Part shown: positions 44,889-54,718 of the stretch, one piece after another
Layout: each line of letters starts with the position of its first letter
Numbering within the stretch: position 1 is the first letter of the stretch
Source of the DNA: Arthrobacter sp. Marseille-P9274
GTDB lineage: Bacteria; Actinomycetota; Actinomycetes; Actinomycetales; Micrococcaceae
Assembly: GCF_946892675.1 (NCBI RefSeq)
Contig: NZ_CAMPOV010000002.1
Location: 620,001 to 684,000 of the forward strand
DNA length: 64,000 bases
Reading direction: 5' to 3'
Program-made: the position numbers and the translations under genes
Notes under the pieces: model-generated
Told to the model about the DNA's origin: nothing
What the model saw: only the letters and a program-made list of their open reading frames with translations
Databases searched by the model: none

Positions 44889-46190
44889 TCACCTCTCCGT
44901 ATCGGCGGACGGTTGGCTGACCCGGATCCGTCCGATCCGCAGCCGGTCCATCGACAGCACGGTGAACATCCGTCCCTCGGCTTCCACCCGGTCACCGGTC
45001 CTCGGCATGCGGCCCAGCCGGTCGATCATGAAGCCGGCGACGGTCTCGTAGCCGCCCTCGGGCAGCCGGACCCCCGTAAGGGATGCGAACTCCTGCAGGA
45101 TGAGGCCGCCGTCGATATCTATGGTGCCCCCGGACTTCCGGACCCTATCCTCCGGGTCCGCACCGGCGTCGTACTCGTCATAGATTTCCCCCACGAGTTC
45201 CTCCACTAGGTCCTCGAGGGTGAGGATGCCGTCCGTGCCGCCGTACTCGTCCACCACCAGGGCGATCTGATGGCCCTCCCGGCGCATCAGGGACAGCGAC
45301 GGGAGCACCCGGTTGGTTCCGGGCAGGGGCAGCAGCTCCCGGATCATGCCGCGCACAGTGGCCCCGGGGTCCTCGCCAGGGTGCGGAATCAGGTCCCGGA
45401 TGTGGATGAAGCCCAGCACGTCGTCCGGGGTCCTGCCGATCACCGGGTAGCGGGAAAACGGCAGGCTGCGGGTGAATTCACGCGCCTCGGCGAGCGTCAT
45501 GCTTCCGTTGATGAACTGCACCTCGGTGCGCGGCCGCATGACCTCCTGCAGCAGCCGCTCTCCGGCCCCGAAGACGTCCGCCAGGATGCTGCGGCTGTCC
45601 TCCTCGAGGGCCTCGTTCTGCGACACCATGTCCCACAGTTCCTGGGTGGAGACCGACTCCTCGCGCTCGGACGGGTCCCGCCCGAGCAGGCGCAGCACTC
45701 CGTTGGTGGAAACCGAAAGCAGCCAGATGACGGGGCGCATGACGCGGGCGAAGACGTTCAGCGGCGGCGAGAGGATGCGGGTGAATCCGACGGCGGTCTG
45801 CATGGCGAGGCGTTTAGGCACCAGTTCGCCCAGCACCAGCGACAGGTAGGCCACGAAGATGGTCATGCCCACCAAGGCCGTCGTTTCCGCGACGCCGGCC
45901 GGCATGCCCCACCCCTCAAGCAGCGGGGAAATGTCCGGCGCGATCGTGGAGGCCCCGTAGGCGGCCGAAAAGAAGCCGGACAGCGTGACGCCGATCTGCA
46001 CAGCCGAGAGGAAAGTATTGGGATTTCGGGCCAGCCCGGCCGTCCTCGCCCCGCGTTCCCCTGACTGCTCGATCCGGTGGATCTGGCTCTCGCGCAGGGA
46101 GACCAGGGCCATCTCCGTCCCGGCGAAGACACCGCCGAGCAACACAAAAAACAAGACCAAGGCAAGGTTCAGCCAGGTGTCGGCATCCAT
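44889..46190 (-). CDS. CNNM/CorC-like membrane protein (DUF21, CBS pair, CorC_HlyC)
   Basis: A 433-residue protein with the DUF21 membrane domain in the first 180 residues (GVFAGTEMALVSLRESQI, LVLGELVPKRLAMQ), a pair of CBS domains including RPRTEVQFINGSM and LVVDEYGGTDGILTLEDLVEELVGEI, and a C-terminal CorC_HlyC domain. The family handles Mg2+ or Co2+ at the membrane and is sometimes called hemolysin. The motif VVDEYGGT is diagnostic. Confidence 0.92.
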   Translation of the reverse strand: MDADTWLNLALVLFFVLLGGVFAGTEMALVSLRESQIHRIEQSGERGARTAGLARNPNTFLSAVQIGVTLSGFFSAAYGASTIAPDISPLLEGWGMPAGVAETTALVGMTIFVAYLSLVLGELVPKRLAMQTAVGFTRILSPPLNVFARVMRPVIWLLSVSTNGVLRLLGRDPSEREESVSTQELWDMVSQNEALEEDSRSILADVFGAGERLLQEVMRPRTEVQFINGSMTLAEAREFTRSLPFSRYPVIGRTPDDVLGFIHIRDLIPHPGEDPGATVRGMIRELLPLPGTNRVLPSLSLMRREGHQIALVVDEYGGTDGILTLEDLVEELVGEIYDEYDAGADPEDRVRKSGGTIDIDGGLILQEFASLTGVRLPEGGYETVAGFMIDRLGRMPRTGDRVEAEGRMFTVLSMDRLRIGRIRVSQPSADTER

Positions 46191-46297
46191 AGCCCGACAA
46201 TACCCAACGTCAAACTGGGGACGCTTGCCCCTAGCGGGACCGCGCAGGCCGGGCCGACACTGCTCCTAACTGTCTCGCCCCGTAGGAGTTGAGCGCC

Positions 46298-47839
46298 ATG
46301 AAACCCGGTCACATCATCATGCTCGTGCTGGGAATCCTGTTCTCGCTCGTCGGCCTCGCGCTGGCCGGCGGGGCGGCGTTCACCGGCGCGGTCCAGGCCG
46401 CGCAGGACAACGAGGGCTACCTCGTCTCGGACCATTCCCGGTTCACCGCGGATTCCCATGCCCTGGTCAGCGAGCCGCTGGAAGTCCTGCTGGACCAGGA
46501 ACTGCCGCCCGGCGTGGAGGCCAATGACACTTTCGGCGTACTGCTGCGCGCGAGGGCGGCGAGCGCGGGCCGGGAGATCTTCATCGGCATCGCGCCGACC
46601 GCGCAGGTGGACGGCTACCTTGCGGGCGTCGCGCATTCGGTGGTTAACGACGTCGGCTTGGACCCTTTCGATCCCGACTACCGCCAGGTGCCGGGGACCC
46701 AAACGCCCGGCCCTCCCGGCGAGCAGGACTTCTGGGCCGTTTCGGCCTCGGGCACCGGCCGGCAGCAGATCCATTGGGACCTCCAGTCCGGGGACTGGAC
46801 CGTCGTCGTGATGAATGCAGACGGCAGCCGGCCCGTTTCCGCTGACCTCGCCGCCGGGGTCAGGCTGGGGTTCCTCGGACCGCTGACCATCGGCCTGCTG
46901 ATCACCGGCCTGGTCCTGCTGGTCATCGGGCTGCCGCTGCTCATCCTGGGGGCTGCCGGACTCGGCCGCCATCTGCCGCCCGGACCGGCCAACCGCCCGG
47001 CCTACCCGGACCACCCGCCGACCTATCCCGCGGCCGCCGCCGGCCCGCCCGGCGCGACGTACTGGAGCGGGCCGCCCCCACCCGGCTCAGGCAGTTCCGT
47101 CTCCACTCGGCCCGGCAGTCCATATCCGGCCCTGCTCTATGGCGAGCTTGACCCCGGGGTCTCGCGCTGGATGTGGCTGGTCAAATGGCTGCTGGCCATC
47201 CCGCACTACATCCTGCTGTTCTTCCTCTGGTTCGCGTTCGGCGTCGTCACGATCGTCGCAGGCTTCGCCATCCTCTTCACCGGCCGCTACCCCCACTCGC
47301 TCTTCCAGTTCTGCGTCGGCGTGGCGCGCTGGAACTGGCGCGTCGCCTTCTACGCCTACGGCGCCCTGGGAACGGACCGCTACCCGCCCTTCACCCTGGC
47401 CCCGCTGGCCTCGTACCCGGCGGAGTTCGACGTCGCATATCCCCACCGCCTCTCCAACGGCCTGGTGCTGGTCAAGTGGTGGCTGCTGGCCATCCCGCAC
47501 TATCTGGTGATCGCGGCGCTGACCGGCTCCGCCTACACCTGGTGGGCGGCGGGCGACGACTGGGGCGAGTACGTCCGCGTCAGCGGCCCGTCCCTGCTCG
47601 GCCTGCTGGTTCTCATCGCCGCCGTCATCCTGCTCTTCAGCGGAATCTACCGCCGGCCCCTGTTCGACCTCATCCTCGGCATTAACCGGTGGGTCTACCG
47701 AGTCCTCGCCTACGCGGCCCTCATGCGCGACGAATACCCGCCGTTCCGGTTGGACCAGGGGCCTGTGGATCCGCTCGCGCCCGCCGCGGCCCCCGGGCCG
47801 ACACCTCCGCCGGGCATGGGGCCCGATCACCGAACCTAA
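46298..47839 (+). CDS. DUF4389 membrane protein
   Basis: A 513-residue protein with an N-terminal signal-anchor helix, an extracytoplasmic domain of about 150 residues, a second helix near 210, a Pro/Gly/Tyr-rich linker, and two copies of the DUF4389 module (YPALLYGELDPGVSRWMWLVKWLLAIPHY and YPAEFDVAYPHRLSNGLVLVKWWLLAIPHY). The domain is of unknown role. ATG at 46298 follows GTAGGAG. It ends by overlapping the convergent LysR stop by 3 nt. Confidence 0.8.
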   Translation: MKPGHIIMLVLGILFSLVGLALAGGAAFTGAVQAAQDNEGYLVSDHSRFTADSHALVSEPLEVLLDQELPPGVEANDTFGVLLRARAASAGREIFIGIAPTAQVDGYLAGVAHSVVNDVGLDPFDPDYRQVPGTQTPGPPGEQDFWAVSASGTGRQQIHWDLQSGDWTVVVMNADGSRPVSADLAAGVRLGFLGPLTIGLLITGLVLLVIGLPLLILGAAGLGRHLPPGPANRPAYPDHPPTYPAAAAGPPGATYWSGPPPPGSGSSVSTRPGSPYPALLYGELDPGVSRWMWLVKWLLAIPHYILLFFLWFAFGVVTIVAGFAILFTGRYPHSLFQFCVGVARWNWRVAFYAYGALGTDRYPPFTLAPLASYPAEFDVAYPHRLSNGLVLVKWWLLAIPHYLVIAALTGSAYTWWAAGDDWGEYVRVSGPSLLGLLVLIAAVILLFSGIYRRPLFDLILGINRWVYRVLAYAALMRDEYPPFRLDQGPVDPLAPAAAPGPTPPPGMGPDHRT

Positions 47840-48744
47840 CCGGCCGAGGCCTCGATGAGGCGGTCCATGACGTAGCGCAGCGGGGGCCAGTTGCTCCGCC
47901 CCTTCCGCGTCTGCGCATAGGCGCGCAGCACCACTTCGGGCTGTTTCAGGGGGAGAATAACGACGCCGGGGCTTGGCTTCCGGTCCACGGGCAGCAGGCC
48001 GATGCCCAATTCCGCGGCGATGAGGTCCTCCACCAGGTCAAGGCTGTCCGCTTCGTGCCGGATCCCTGGCTCGAACCCCGCGAGGGATCCGATGATGCGC
48101 AGCACGTCCGCGTCCGCCCGGTTGCGCGAATTCCCGATCCAGTCCCGTTCGCGGAAGGCGGCGAAGACCGCGGGCGAGCTCTCGCGGCCGCGACCAGCAT
48201 CGCTCAGCGGGACGCCCAGGCCCCAGGGCGTTGACCAGAGCGGCGTGAGGTCAAGCCGGGGGTCGCTGCCCAGTGCGGCCAGGCTGTAGTCATAGGTCAG
48301 CGCCAAGTCAACATCGTCGGCGAGCAGCATCTCCCTCGCCTCGGCCGGTTCGTGTTCGTGCACCGTGACCTGGAGCGAGGGGTGCCTGGCGGCGGCCTCC
48401 TGGATGATCGGCATGAGGCTGTGGCGGATGGCGGTGGCGAAACCTGCCACGCGCACGGTGCCCGCCGGCTCCGCGTCGGGCACCAGATCGGCGCGGGCGG
48501 CATCGACCGCCGCCAGGATCGTGACGGCATGGTCGGCGAGGCGCCGGCCGGCCGGGGTTAACCGCACGCCCCGGCCACTCGGTTCCAGCAGAGCCGTCCC
48601 GACTTCACGCGCGAGCGCGGCAATCTGCTGGGAGACCGTCGAAGTGGTCGTACCGAGGAGGTCGGCCACCTCGCGCATGGAGCCGCTGCGGGAGAACTCG
48701 AGAAAGGTCCGGAGACGCTTGGTGTCCACGAGAAGATTGTTCAC
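47836..48744 (-). CDS. LysR-family transcriptional regulator
   Basis: A 302-residue protein with the N-terminal LysR helix-turn-helix ([49 protein letters not shown]) and a periplasmic-binding-type effector domain. A GTG start five codons further in is possible; neither has a clear ribosome site. It diverges from the DMT exporter, 68 bp from its preferred start. Confidence 0.9.
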   Translation of the reverse strand: MNNLLVDTKRLRTFLEFSRSGSMREVADLLGTTTSTVSQQIAALAREVGTALLEPSGRGVRLTPAGRRLADHAVTILAAVDAARADLVPDAEPAGTVRVAGFATAIRHSLMPIIQEAAARHPSLQVTVHEHEPAEAREMLLADDVDLALTYDYSLAALGSDPRLDLTPLWSTPWGLGVPLSDAGRGRESSPAVFAAFRERDWIGNSRNRADADVLRIIGSLAGFEPGIRHEADSLDLVEDLIAAELGIGLLPVDRKPSPGVVILPLKQPEVVLRAYAQTRKGRSNWPPLRYVMDRLIEASAG

Positions 48745-48812
48745 ATTTTCTGGACGGAATGCACGTATCCATCACGTGGACATGGACGAGCCGGGCCGGT
48801 CTACTGGATGCC

Positions 48813-49727
48813 ATGGTCCCTTCCCTTCCCGTTTCCCGCGCCGCCACCGGCACCGCCATGGCGGGCGCCGCCATGTGCTGCGTCCAGTTGGGCCTGGCGG
48901 TGTCCGTCGGCCTCGTGGACCGGCTGGGCCCCGGAGGGGTCGCCTGGCTGCGGCTGGCCTGCGCGGCACTTCTGGTGGTCATATTCACCCGGCCGTGGCG
49001 GTTGCGGTTCAGTGCCGGCGCCCTGCGTACGTGCACGTGGCTGGGTGTGGCTACTGCCGGCATGACTATCCTGTTCATGGCTGCCGCGGAGCGGCTCCCG
49101 CTGGGCACGGCGGTCGCCTTGGAATTCCTTGGCCCGCTAGGGGTGGCGGTGGCCCGCGGCAAGGGAGCTTCGCGCCTCTGGGCTGTGGTGGCCGGCGCGG
49201 GCGTGCTGGCGCTGACCGAACCGTGGCACGGGCAGACGGATGTGCCGGGCATCCTGTTCGCGCTGGGGGCGGCGACCTGCTGGGCGGCCTACATCCTGCT
49301 CACGCAGCGCGCGGGCGATGAGGTGGCGGGCATCCACGCGCTGGCCGTCTCCATGCCGGTCGCCGCGATCGTCGCAACGATTACCGTGGGCCCGTCAACC
49401 TTCGGCCACCTCGATCCGGCTCTTCTCCTCGCCGGATTCGGATTGGCGCTGCTGCTGCCCGTAGTTCCCTTCAGCCTGGAGATGCTGGCGCTGCGCCGGT
49501 TGAGCACCGCCGCCTTCGGAACCCTGATGTGCCTGGAGCCGGCGATCGGCCTCGCCGTGGGGCTGGTCTTCCTCGGCCAGGTTCCCGGACCCGCGGCGAT
49601 CCTCGGCATCGCCCTGGTCGTCGCTGCAGGTATCGGAGCCACCCGCACGGGGGGACGCACAGCCGCGCCCGGCGACCCGGAGGCTCTCCGCACGCCGTCG
49701 AACGCGGACGCAGACGCCCGGCAGTAG
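48813..49727 (+). CDS. EamA/DMT-family exporter
   Basis: A 304-residue protein with ten hydrophobic segments in two EamA repeats, resembling RhtA-type threonine/homoserine exporters ([20 protein letters not shown] and [23 protein letters not shown]). The start at 48813 is chosen because upstream codons give a non-conserved, Trp/Thr-rich extension; the site is weak. The divergent LysR gene is the likely regulator. Confidence 0.82.
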   Translation: MVPSLPVSRAATGTAMAGAAMCCVQLGLAVSVGLVDRLGPGGVAWLRLACAALLVVIFTRPWRLRFSAGALRTCTWLGVATAGMTILFMAAAERLPLGTAVALEFLGPLGVAVARGKGASRLWAVVAGAGVLALTEPWHGQTDVPGILFALGAATCWAAYILLTQRAGDEVAGIHALAVSMPVAAIVATITVGPSTFGHLDPALLLAGFGLALLLPVVPFSLEMLALRRLSTAAFGTLMCLEPAIGLAVGLVFLGQVPGPAAILGIALVVAAGIGATRTGGRTAAPGDPEALRTPSNADADARQ

Positions 49728-49828
49728 CCGGGACCAAGGTCCCGTCTTTACCCAGCCCCTACTTGTGAAAGGCAGTTCGGCTATATGATGAAAACCTAAA
49801 TTAGTGGATCAACGAAAGCCGTGCAGCC

Positions 49829-50263
49829 TTGCCAGACAAGCCCGCTTCCCACGCCCCGCTGTACGAGGTCAAAGCCAACCTGTTCAAGGGCCTGGCCCAC
49901 CCCATCCGGATCCGCCTGCTCGAGCTGCTGGCCGAGGCGCCGTCGGTCTCCGTGACCGACCTGATCGCGGGAACCGGCCAGGAAGCCTCGAACATCTCGC
50001 AGCATCTCGGCGTCCTCCGCCGGCACCACCTGGTCGTTGCGGAGCGCCGGGGACTGCAGGTCTTCTACAGCCTCGCCTACCCGCAGGTGGCAGAGCTGCT
50101 GACCGTGGCCCGGAGCTTCCTGACGCAGGTGCTGGCGACCACGCAGAAGAACCTCGAACTGTCCATGGCCCCCGGGCCGCCGGCGCCGGAGCCGGAGCCG
50201 CCCTCGGGACGGGCGCCAGAGGCCCAGCCGTCAGAGGCCCGGCCAGAAGGGGCACGGCGATGA
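49829..50263 (+). CDS. ArsR-family regulator without cysteines
   Basis: A 144-residue protein with a winged helix-turn-helix (ADLIAG-like VSVTDLIAGTGQEASNISQHLGVLRRHHLV) of the ArsR/SmtB type and a long Pro/Glu/Ala tail. It has no Cys at all, so it cannot use the classical thiolate metal site. The only in-frame start before the conserved region is TTG; an ATG is absent. Its stop overlaps the SulP start by 4 nt. Confidence 0.85.
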   Translation: MPDKPASHAPLYEVKANLFKGLAHPIRIRLLELLAEAPSVSVTDLIAGTGQEASNISQHLGVLRRHHLVVAERRGLQVFYSLAYPQVAELLTVARSFLTQVLATTQKNLELSMAPGPPAPEPEPPSGRAPEAQPSEARPEGARR

Positions 50264-51921
50264 ACCTGCTCGGTACCGCCCGCCAGCTGCTGCCGGGACC
50301 GGGAGATTATGCGCCGCTGCGGCGCAGCTGGAAGAACGATCTGGTCGCCGGCGTCACGGTCGGCATCGTGGCCCTGCCGCTGGCGCTGGCCTTCGGCGTC
50401 AGCTCCGGCGCGGGCGCGGCTGCCGGGCTGATCACGGCCATCGTGGCCGGCGTCGTGGCGGCCGTTTTCGGCGGGTCCAACGTGCAGGTCTCCGGACCGA
50501 CCGGGGCCATGGTGGTGGTGCTCGCGCCGGTCATCGCGGCGCACGGCATGCAGTCGCTGGCTCTCGTGACTATCATGGCGGGCCTCGTCGTGCTGATCGC
50601 CGGCGCCCTCAGGCTCGGCCGGGCCGTGAGCTACATTCCGTGGCCGGTCATCGAGGGGTTCACCCTCGGCATCGCGGCCATCATCTTCCTGCAGCAGGTT
50701 CCGGCCGCGTTCGGCGTGCCCGCCGGCGCGAGCACCAACGCCGCGGTAGCCGCCTTCCAGTCGCTGCGGGCCACGGACTTCGCCACGCTGTTGTGGCCCG
50801 TAGCCCTGGTGCTGGTCGTTGCCGCCATCATGGTCCTGGCCCCGAAGCTCCATCCGCAGCTGCCCGGCTCCATCATCGGCATCGTCGTCGCCACGCTGCT
50901 GGCCGAGCTGGCCGGCCTTCCCGTCGCGAGGATCGGCGAACTGCCCGCCTCGCTGCCGGCGCCGTCCCTGCCCTTCGTGGACCCGGCCCTGGTCACGACC
51001 CTGCTCGGGCCGGCGCTGACCATTGCCGCGCTGGCCGCCATCGAGTCGCTGCTCTCCGCCCGGGTGGCCGCCTCCATCTCGGACACCGGCCCCTACGACG
51101 CGGACCGCGAGCTGGTCGGGCAGGGCCTGGCCTCCGTCGCCGCGGGCTTCTTCGGCGGAATGCCGGCCACCGGGGCCATCGCCCGCACCGCGGTGAACAT
51201 CAGGGCAGGCGCCCAAACCCGCGCCTCCGCCGTCGTCCATGCCCTGGTGCTGCTCGCCGTCGTCTACCTCGCCACCGGACCGGTCTCCCGGATCCCGCTC
51301 GCCGCGCTATCCGGCGTGCTCATGGTGACCGCCTTCCGGATGGTCTCGCCGGCAACGCTGCGCAGCGTCATCGGTTCCACCCGCGCGGACACCATCACGT
51401 TCGTGGTGACGGCCGTCATCACCGTCTCCTTCGACCTGATCCAGGCCGTCGAGATCGGCGTCATCGTCGCCGCCTTCTTCGCCCTGCGCTCCCTGGCGAA
51501 AGCCAGCGGCGTGCACCGCGAGGAGCTCCCCGGCCCGGCCCGCGAGGGGGACGAGCAGATCGCGCTCTTCCGGCTCGACGGCGCGCTGTTCTTCGGCGCG
51601 GCCGAGCGGATGCTGGAGCGTGTCGGCGCCATCCGCAACGTCCAGGTGGTCATCATCCGCATGTCGCAGCTGCAGATCCTGGACGCGACCGGCGCCCGGG
51701 TGGTGGCCGAGCTCGTCACCGCTCTGGAGCGCCGCGGGGTCACCGTGCTCATCAAGGGGATCCAGGAGCGGCACCTGAAGCTCGCCGCACGGGTCGGCAT
51801 GCTGGAGTCGCTGCGCCACCACAAGCACCTGTTCGCCGAGCTGGAACCGGCGGTGGAGCACGCCCGCAGCCACGTGCAGCGCGCCCGGCAGGCACAGTCC
51901 ACTAACGACGGCGGTGCGTAA
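50260..51921 (+). CDS. SulP-family anion transporter with STAS domain
   Basis: A 553-residue transporter with about 12-14 membrane helices (KNDLVAGVTVGIVALPLALAFGVSSG, FGGSNVQVSGPTGAMVVVLAP, and MPATGAIARTAVNI) and a C-terminal cytoplasmic STAS domain (LDGALFFGAAERML and LDATGARVVAEL). Members move bicarbonate, sulfate or other anions. ATG overlaps the ArsR stop by 4 nt, so translation is coupled. The group with ArsR suggests regulated uptake of bicarbonate or sulfate. Confidence 0.92.
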   Translation: MNLLGTARQLLPGPGDYAPLRRSWKNDLVAGVTVGIVALPLALAFGVSSGAGAAAGLITAIVAGVVAAVFGGSNVQVSGPTGAMVVVLAPVIAAHGMQSLALVTIMAGLVVLIAGALRLGRAVSYIPWPVIEGFTLGIAAIIFLQQVPAAFGVPAGASTNAAVAAFQSLRATDFATLLWPVALVLVVAAIMVLAPKLHPQLPGSIIGIVVATLLAELAGLPVARIGELPASLPAPSLPFVDPALVTTLLGPALTIAALAAIESLLSARVAASISDTGPYDADRELVGQGLASVAAGFFGGMPATGAIARTAVNIRAGAQTRASAVVHALVLLAVVYLATGPVSRIPLAALSGVLMVTAFRMVSPATLRSVIGSTRADTITFVVTAVITVSFDLIQAVEIGVIVAAFFALRSLAKASGVHREELPGPAREGDEQIALFRLDGALFFGAAERMLERVGAIRNVQVVIIRMSQLQILDATGARVVAELVTALERRGVTVLIKGIQERHLKLAARVGMLESLRHHKHLFAELEPAVEHARSHVQRARQAQSTNDGGA

Positions 51922-52080
51922 CCTTGTCGAGCACCTCGCCGCACGTTGTCCTGCTCGGTCATCGGCCTCCGCTGCTCGTATCCGGTGCCTTACTATTCGG
52001 CCCTACCTGGCCGGCGCCTAGGTATGCGCCCGCGCCGGACCGGTGCTGAGCCGCACCCCGATCCTGCCTAGAGTAGAAAG

Positions 52081-52566
52081 GTGAGCTCCGAAGCAATGTC
52101 CCGACCCGCCGTCGTACGCAAGGCGAATCCCCTCCAGTGGCTGGTCGCGATGGCCAGCATCCCCATGGCCACGCTGGTAGCGCTGTGGGTGGTGGCCGGG
52201 CGGCTGCTCTTCGGAATCTCCGGGCCCATGGTCGCGATCTTGGGCTATAGCCTGGGTCCGGCGCTGTTCATCCTGCTGCTGATCGCCGGGGTGAAGACGA
52301 CGGCTAACGCCCTGAAGGGCCGGCCCGACGGCGCACCGATTAAGACCTGCGCGCTGCTGCTGGTCGCCTGGCTGACGGCGATCGGATTCGGCTTCACCGT
52401 GCCGGACTTCGGCGAGGACGGGGGCTCGGTCATGACCGCGCTGGCCGGCGAATCCGCGCTGGGCATGTCGACCGCGCTGTGCAACCCGCTGGGCATCATC
52501 TCTGTCGGGCTCGCCATCACCGTCGCCGTGACGGCCTGGCGGGACGCCAAGTACGCCCGGCACTAA
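52081..52566 (+). CDS. Hypothetical membrane protein
   Basis: A 161-residue protein with about four hydrophobic segments. TAGAGT ends 6 nt before a GTG at 52081, so it may be translated from a leaderless mRNA; ATG at 52096 is the alternative. It contains DLS-like GFTVPDFGEDGGSV between TM3 and TM4. No family recognised. Confidence 0.6.
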   Translation: MSSEAMSRPAVVRKANPLQWLVAMASIPMATLVALWVVAGRLLFGISGPMVAILGYSLGPALFILLLIAGVKTTANALKGRPDGAPIKTCALLLVAWLTAIGFGFTVPDFGEDGGSVMTALAGESALGMSTALCNPLGIISVGLAITVAVTAWRDAKYARH

Positions 52567-52805
52567 GCGTCGCTCCGCAGGCGCCCGGCGTCGCCCGCAC
52601 GCCGTCCTCCTTCGCATGAGCAGGGCGGGACCTGCCACTTGCTGCACGAATTTGCTAGTCAGCCTGTATAGCTCTTTTGCACATCTGCGGGTCAAGATGC
52701 ACAGATTGTCGACTCCATCAGTGACGGATTGCACGGTAGCCGCGGCTCAGGTCACACTCATTGGCAAGAGACCATGACGACCCGAGAGCACTGAGGAGTC
52801 CCGCC

Positions 52806-54563
52806 ATGACCGCCGTCGCAGACCGCCCCGCGAACACCGCCGCCACCACCCTCGCTACTGAGGCCACCGCTACCGTTCCCCAGGCCGTGGCCCGGGTCGT
52901 GCGCGAGCGTGCCACCGCCCTCTTCGGGCTGATGGGCAACGGCAACGCCCACCTGATCAGCGAGCTGACCAGCACCGGCTTCCCCTTCGTCACCGTGCGC
53001 CATGAGGCCGGTGCGGTGGCCGCCGCGGATGCGTACTTCCGCGCGTCTGGGAAGCCGGCCACGGCCACCGTCACCTACGGCGCCGGGTTCACGAATACCC
53101 TCACCGCCCTGTCCGAGGCTGCCATCGCCCGGATCCCGCTGATCCTGATCGTCGGTGACGCCCCCGCATCCGGCCCGCGCTTCTTCGATGTCGACCAGGT
53201 CGGCATGGCGGCCGCTGCCGGAGTCGAGACGGTGCGCCTGGACGCCCAGGACCCGGCCGCCCGGGTCCGTGACGCCTACGACCGCGCCGCGGCGGAATCC
53301 CGGCCGATCGTCGTCGCCATCCCGTATGACCTGGTGGAGGTCCCGGTGCAGGCCGTCACGCAGCCGGCCGAAGCGCTGCACCTCACGACGCCGGCCCCCG
53401 CCACGCCTGCGGCCGCGGAGCTGGAGCCGCTGGCCGCCGCGCTGCGCGGCGCCGAGCGGCCACTGATCATTGCCGGCCGCGGCGTCGTCGACTCCGCCGG
53501 GGCCCCCGAGGCCCTGCGCCGGCTGGCCGACGGGCTGGGTGCCTTCATCGCCACCTCCGTGATGGCCCGCCATGTGGCCGGGCCCGAGGGCGATCTGGGC
53601 ATCGCCGGCGGTTTCGCCCGGCCGGAGCGCGTGGAGATCATGCGCCGGGCCGACGTCGTGCTGGTCGTCGGAGCGAGCATGAACCCGTTCCAGATGCGCT
53701 ACGGGACCCTCGTGTCCGAGGACGCCACCGTGCTCCAGGTGGACTCCCGCGCCGGCCAGCGTCATGAGCGCACGGACCGCTTCCTCCTCGCTGACGCCGG
53801 AACCGCACTGGCGGCCCTGGCGGCGGCGTTTGGCGCCACACCGCAGGAGAACGGCCGCCCCGACGGCGGCTGGCGCGCCCGCCAGCCCATGCCGGCGGCC
53901 CCGCGCGTGGAGGACATGCGCGAGGACGGCTCCGTGGAGGACGGACTGGCCCCGGACGGCCGGCTGAACCCGCGGACGATGGCGCTGGCGCTGGAGGGCA
54001 TCCTGCCCCGCGAGCGCACGTTCGTGCAGGATGGCGGGCACTTCATCGGGTGGATCCCGCTGATGTGCTCGGTGCCGGATGCGCGTTCCCACCTGTTCGT
54101 CGGCACGGCGTTCCAGTCGATCGGGCTGGGCTTCCCCTCGGCCGTGGGTGCCGCGGTGGCCCGCCCCGAACGGACCACCGTGCTGGTGACCGGCGATGGC
54201 GGCGGGCTGATGGCCCTGGCCGACTTCGAGAGCTTCGTGCGCCAGGCACGCAGCGGCGTGGTGGTCGTGTTCAACGACGCTGCCTACGGTGCCGAGCTGC
54301 ACCAGTACGCCGCCCGCGGACTGGATGAAACGGCCATGCTCATCGAGGAGGTGGACTTCGCCGCTCTGGGCCGGGCCTTCGGCGCCGAGGGCGTCAAGGC
54401 CCGGGGCCTGCAGGACCTGGAGGCGCTTAAGGCCTGGGTGTCCCGCGGCGCTGAAGGCGTGTTCGTGCTGGACCTGCCCATCTCCCAGGACGTGGTCGCC
54501 GAGTACATGGCCGAGTCGATGGCCGGTGCCCAACCCGCGCCGCGTCCGCTGCCGGTCGGCTGA
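52806..54563 (+). CDS. Thiamine-diphosphate-dependent decarboxylase/synthase-like enzyme
   Basis: A 585-residue protein of the acetolactate synthase/benzoylformate decarboxylase superfamily. The N-terminal VRHEAGAVAAADAYFRASG contains the catalytic Glu, and the C-terminal GDGGGLMALADFESFVRQ...FNDAAYG is the TPP/Mg2+ motif. It is not glyoxylate carboligase: the N-terminus and spacing differ. The substrate is unknown. Start follows GAGGAG. It is a single gene with no partner small subunit. Confidence 0.82.
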   Translation: MTAVADRPANTAATTLATEATATVPQAVARVVRERATALFGLMGNGNAHLISELTSTGFPFVTVRHEAGAVAAADAYFRASGKPATATVTYGAGFTNTLTALSEAAIARIPLILIVGDAPASGPRFFDVDQVGMAAAAGVETVRLDAQDPAARVRDAYDRAAAESRPIVVAIPYDLVEVPVQAVTQPAEALHLTTPAPATPAAAELEPLAAALRGAERPLIIAGRGVVDSAGAPEALRRLADGLGAFIATSVMARHVAGPEGDLGIAGGFARPERVEIMRRADVVLVVGASMNPFQMRYGTLVSEDATVLQVDSRAGQRHERTDRFLLADAGTALAALAAAFGATPQENGRPDGGWRARQPMPAAPRVEDMREDGSVEDGLAPDGRLNPRTMALALEGILPRERTFVQDGGHFIGWIPLMCSVPDARSHLFVGTAFQSIGLGFPSAVGAAVARPERTTVLVTGDGGGLMALADFESFVRQARSGVVVVFNDAAYGAELHQYAARGLDETAMLIEEVDFAALGRAFGAEGVKARGLQDLEALKAWVSRGAEGVFVLDLPISQDVVAEYMAESMAGAQPAPRPLPVG

Positions 54564-54718
54564 ATCGCGGTTCCCCGCCATCGAGTGCGGGGGCGTGCCA
54601 CCAACCGCTCATCATCCGGCGGTCCATGGATGCCTTCGGAATGGGGTTTCAACCCGATCGGGTCATCCATGGGCGGGATCCCCGGGCAGCGGTCGGGGCC
54701 GGTTCCGGATCGTGGGAT

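Noticed and set aside
52806-54563. Glyoxylate carboligase (gcl) as part of allantoin degradation
   Set aside because: The N-terminal sequence and spacing do not match Gcl, and it is 44 kb from the urate genes with no hyi/glxR nearby.
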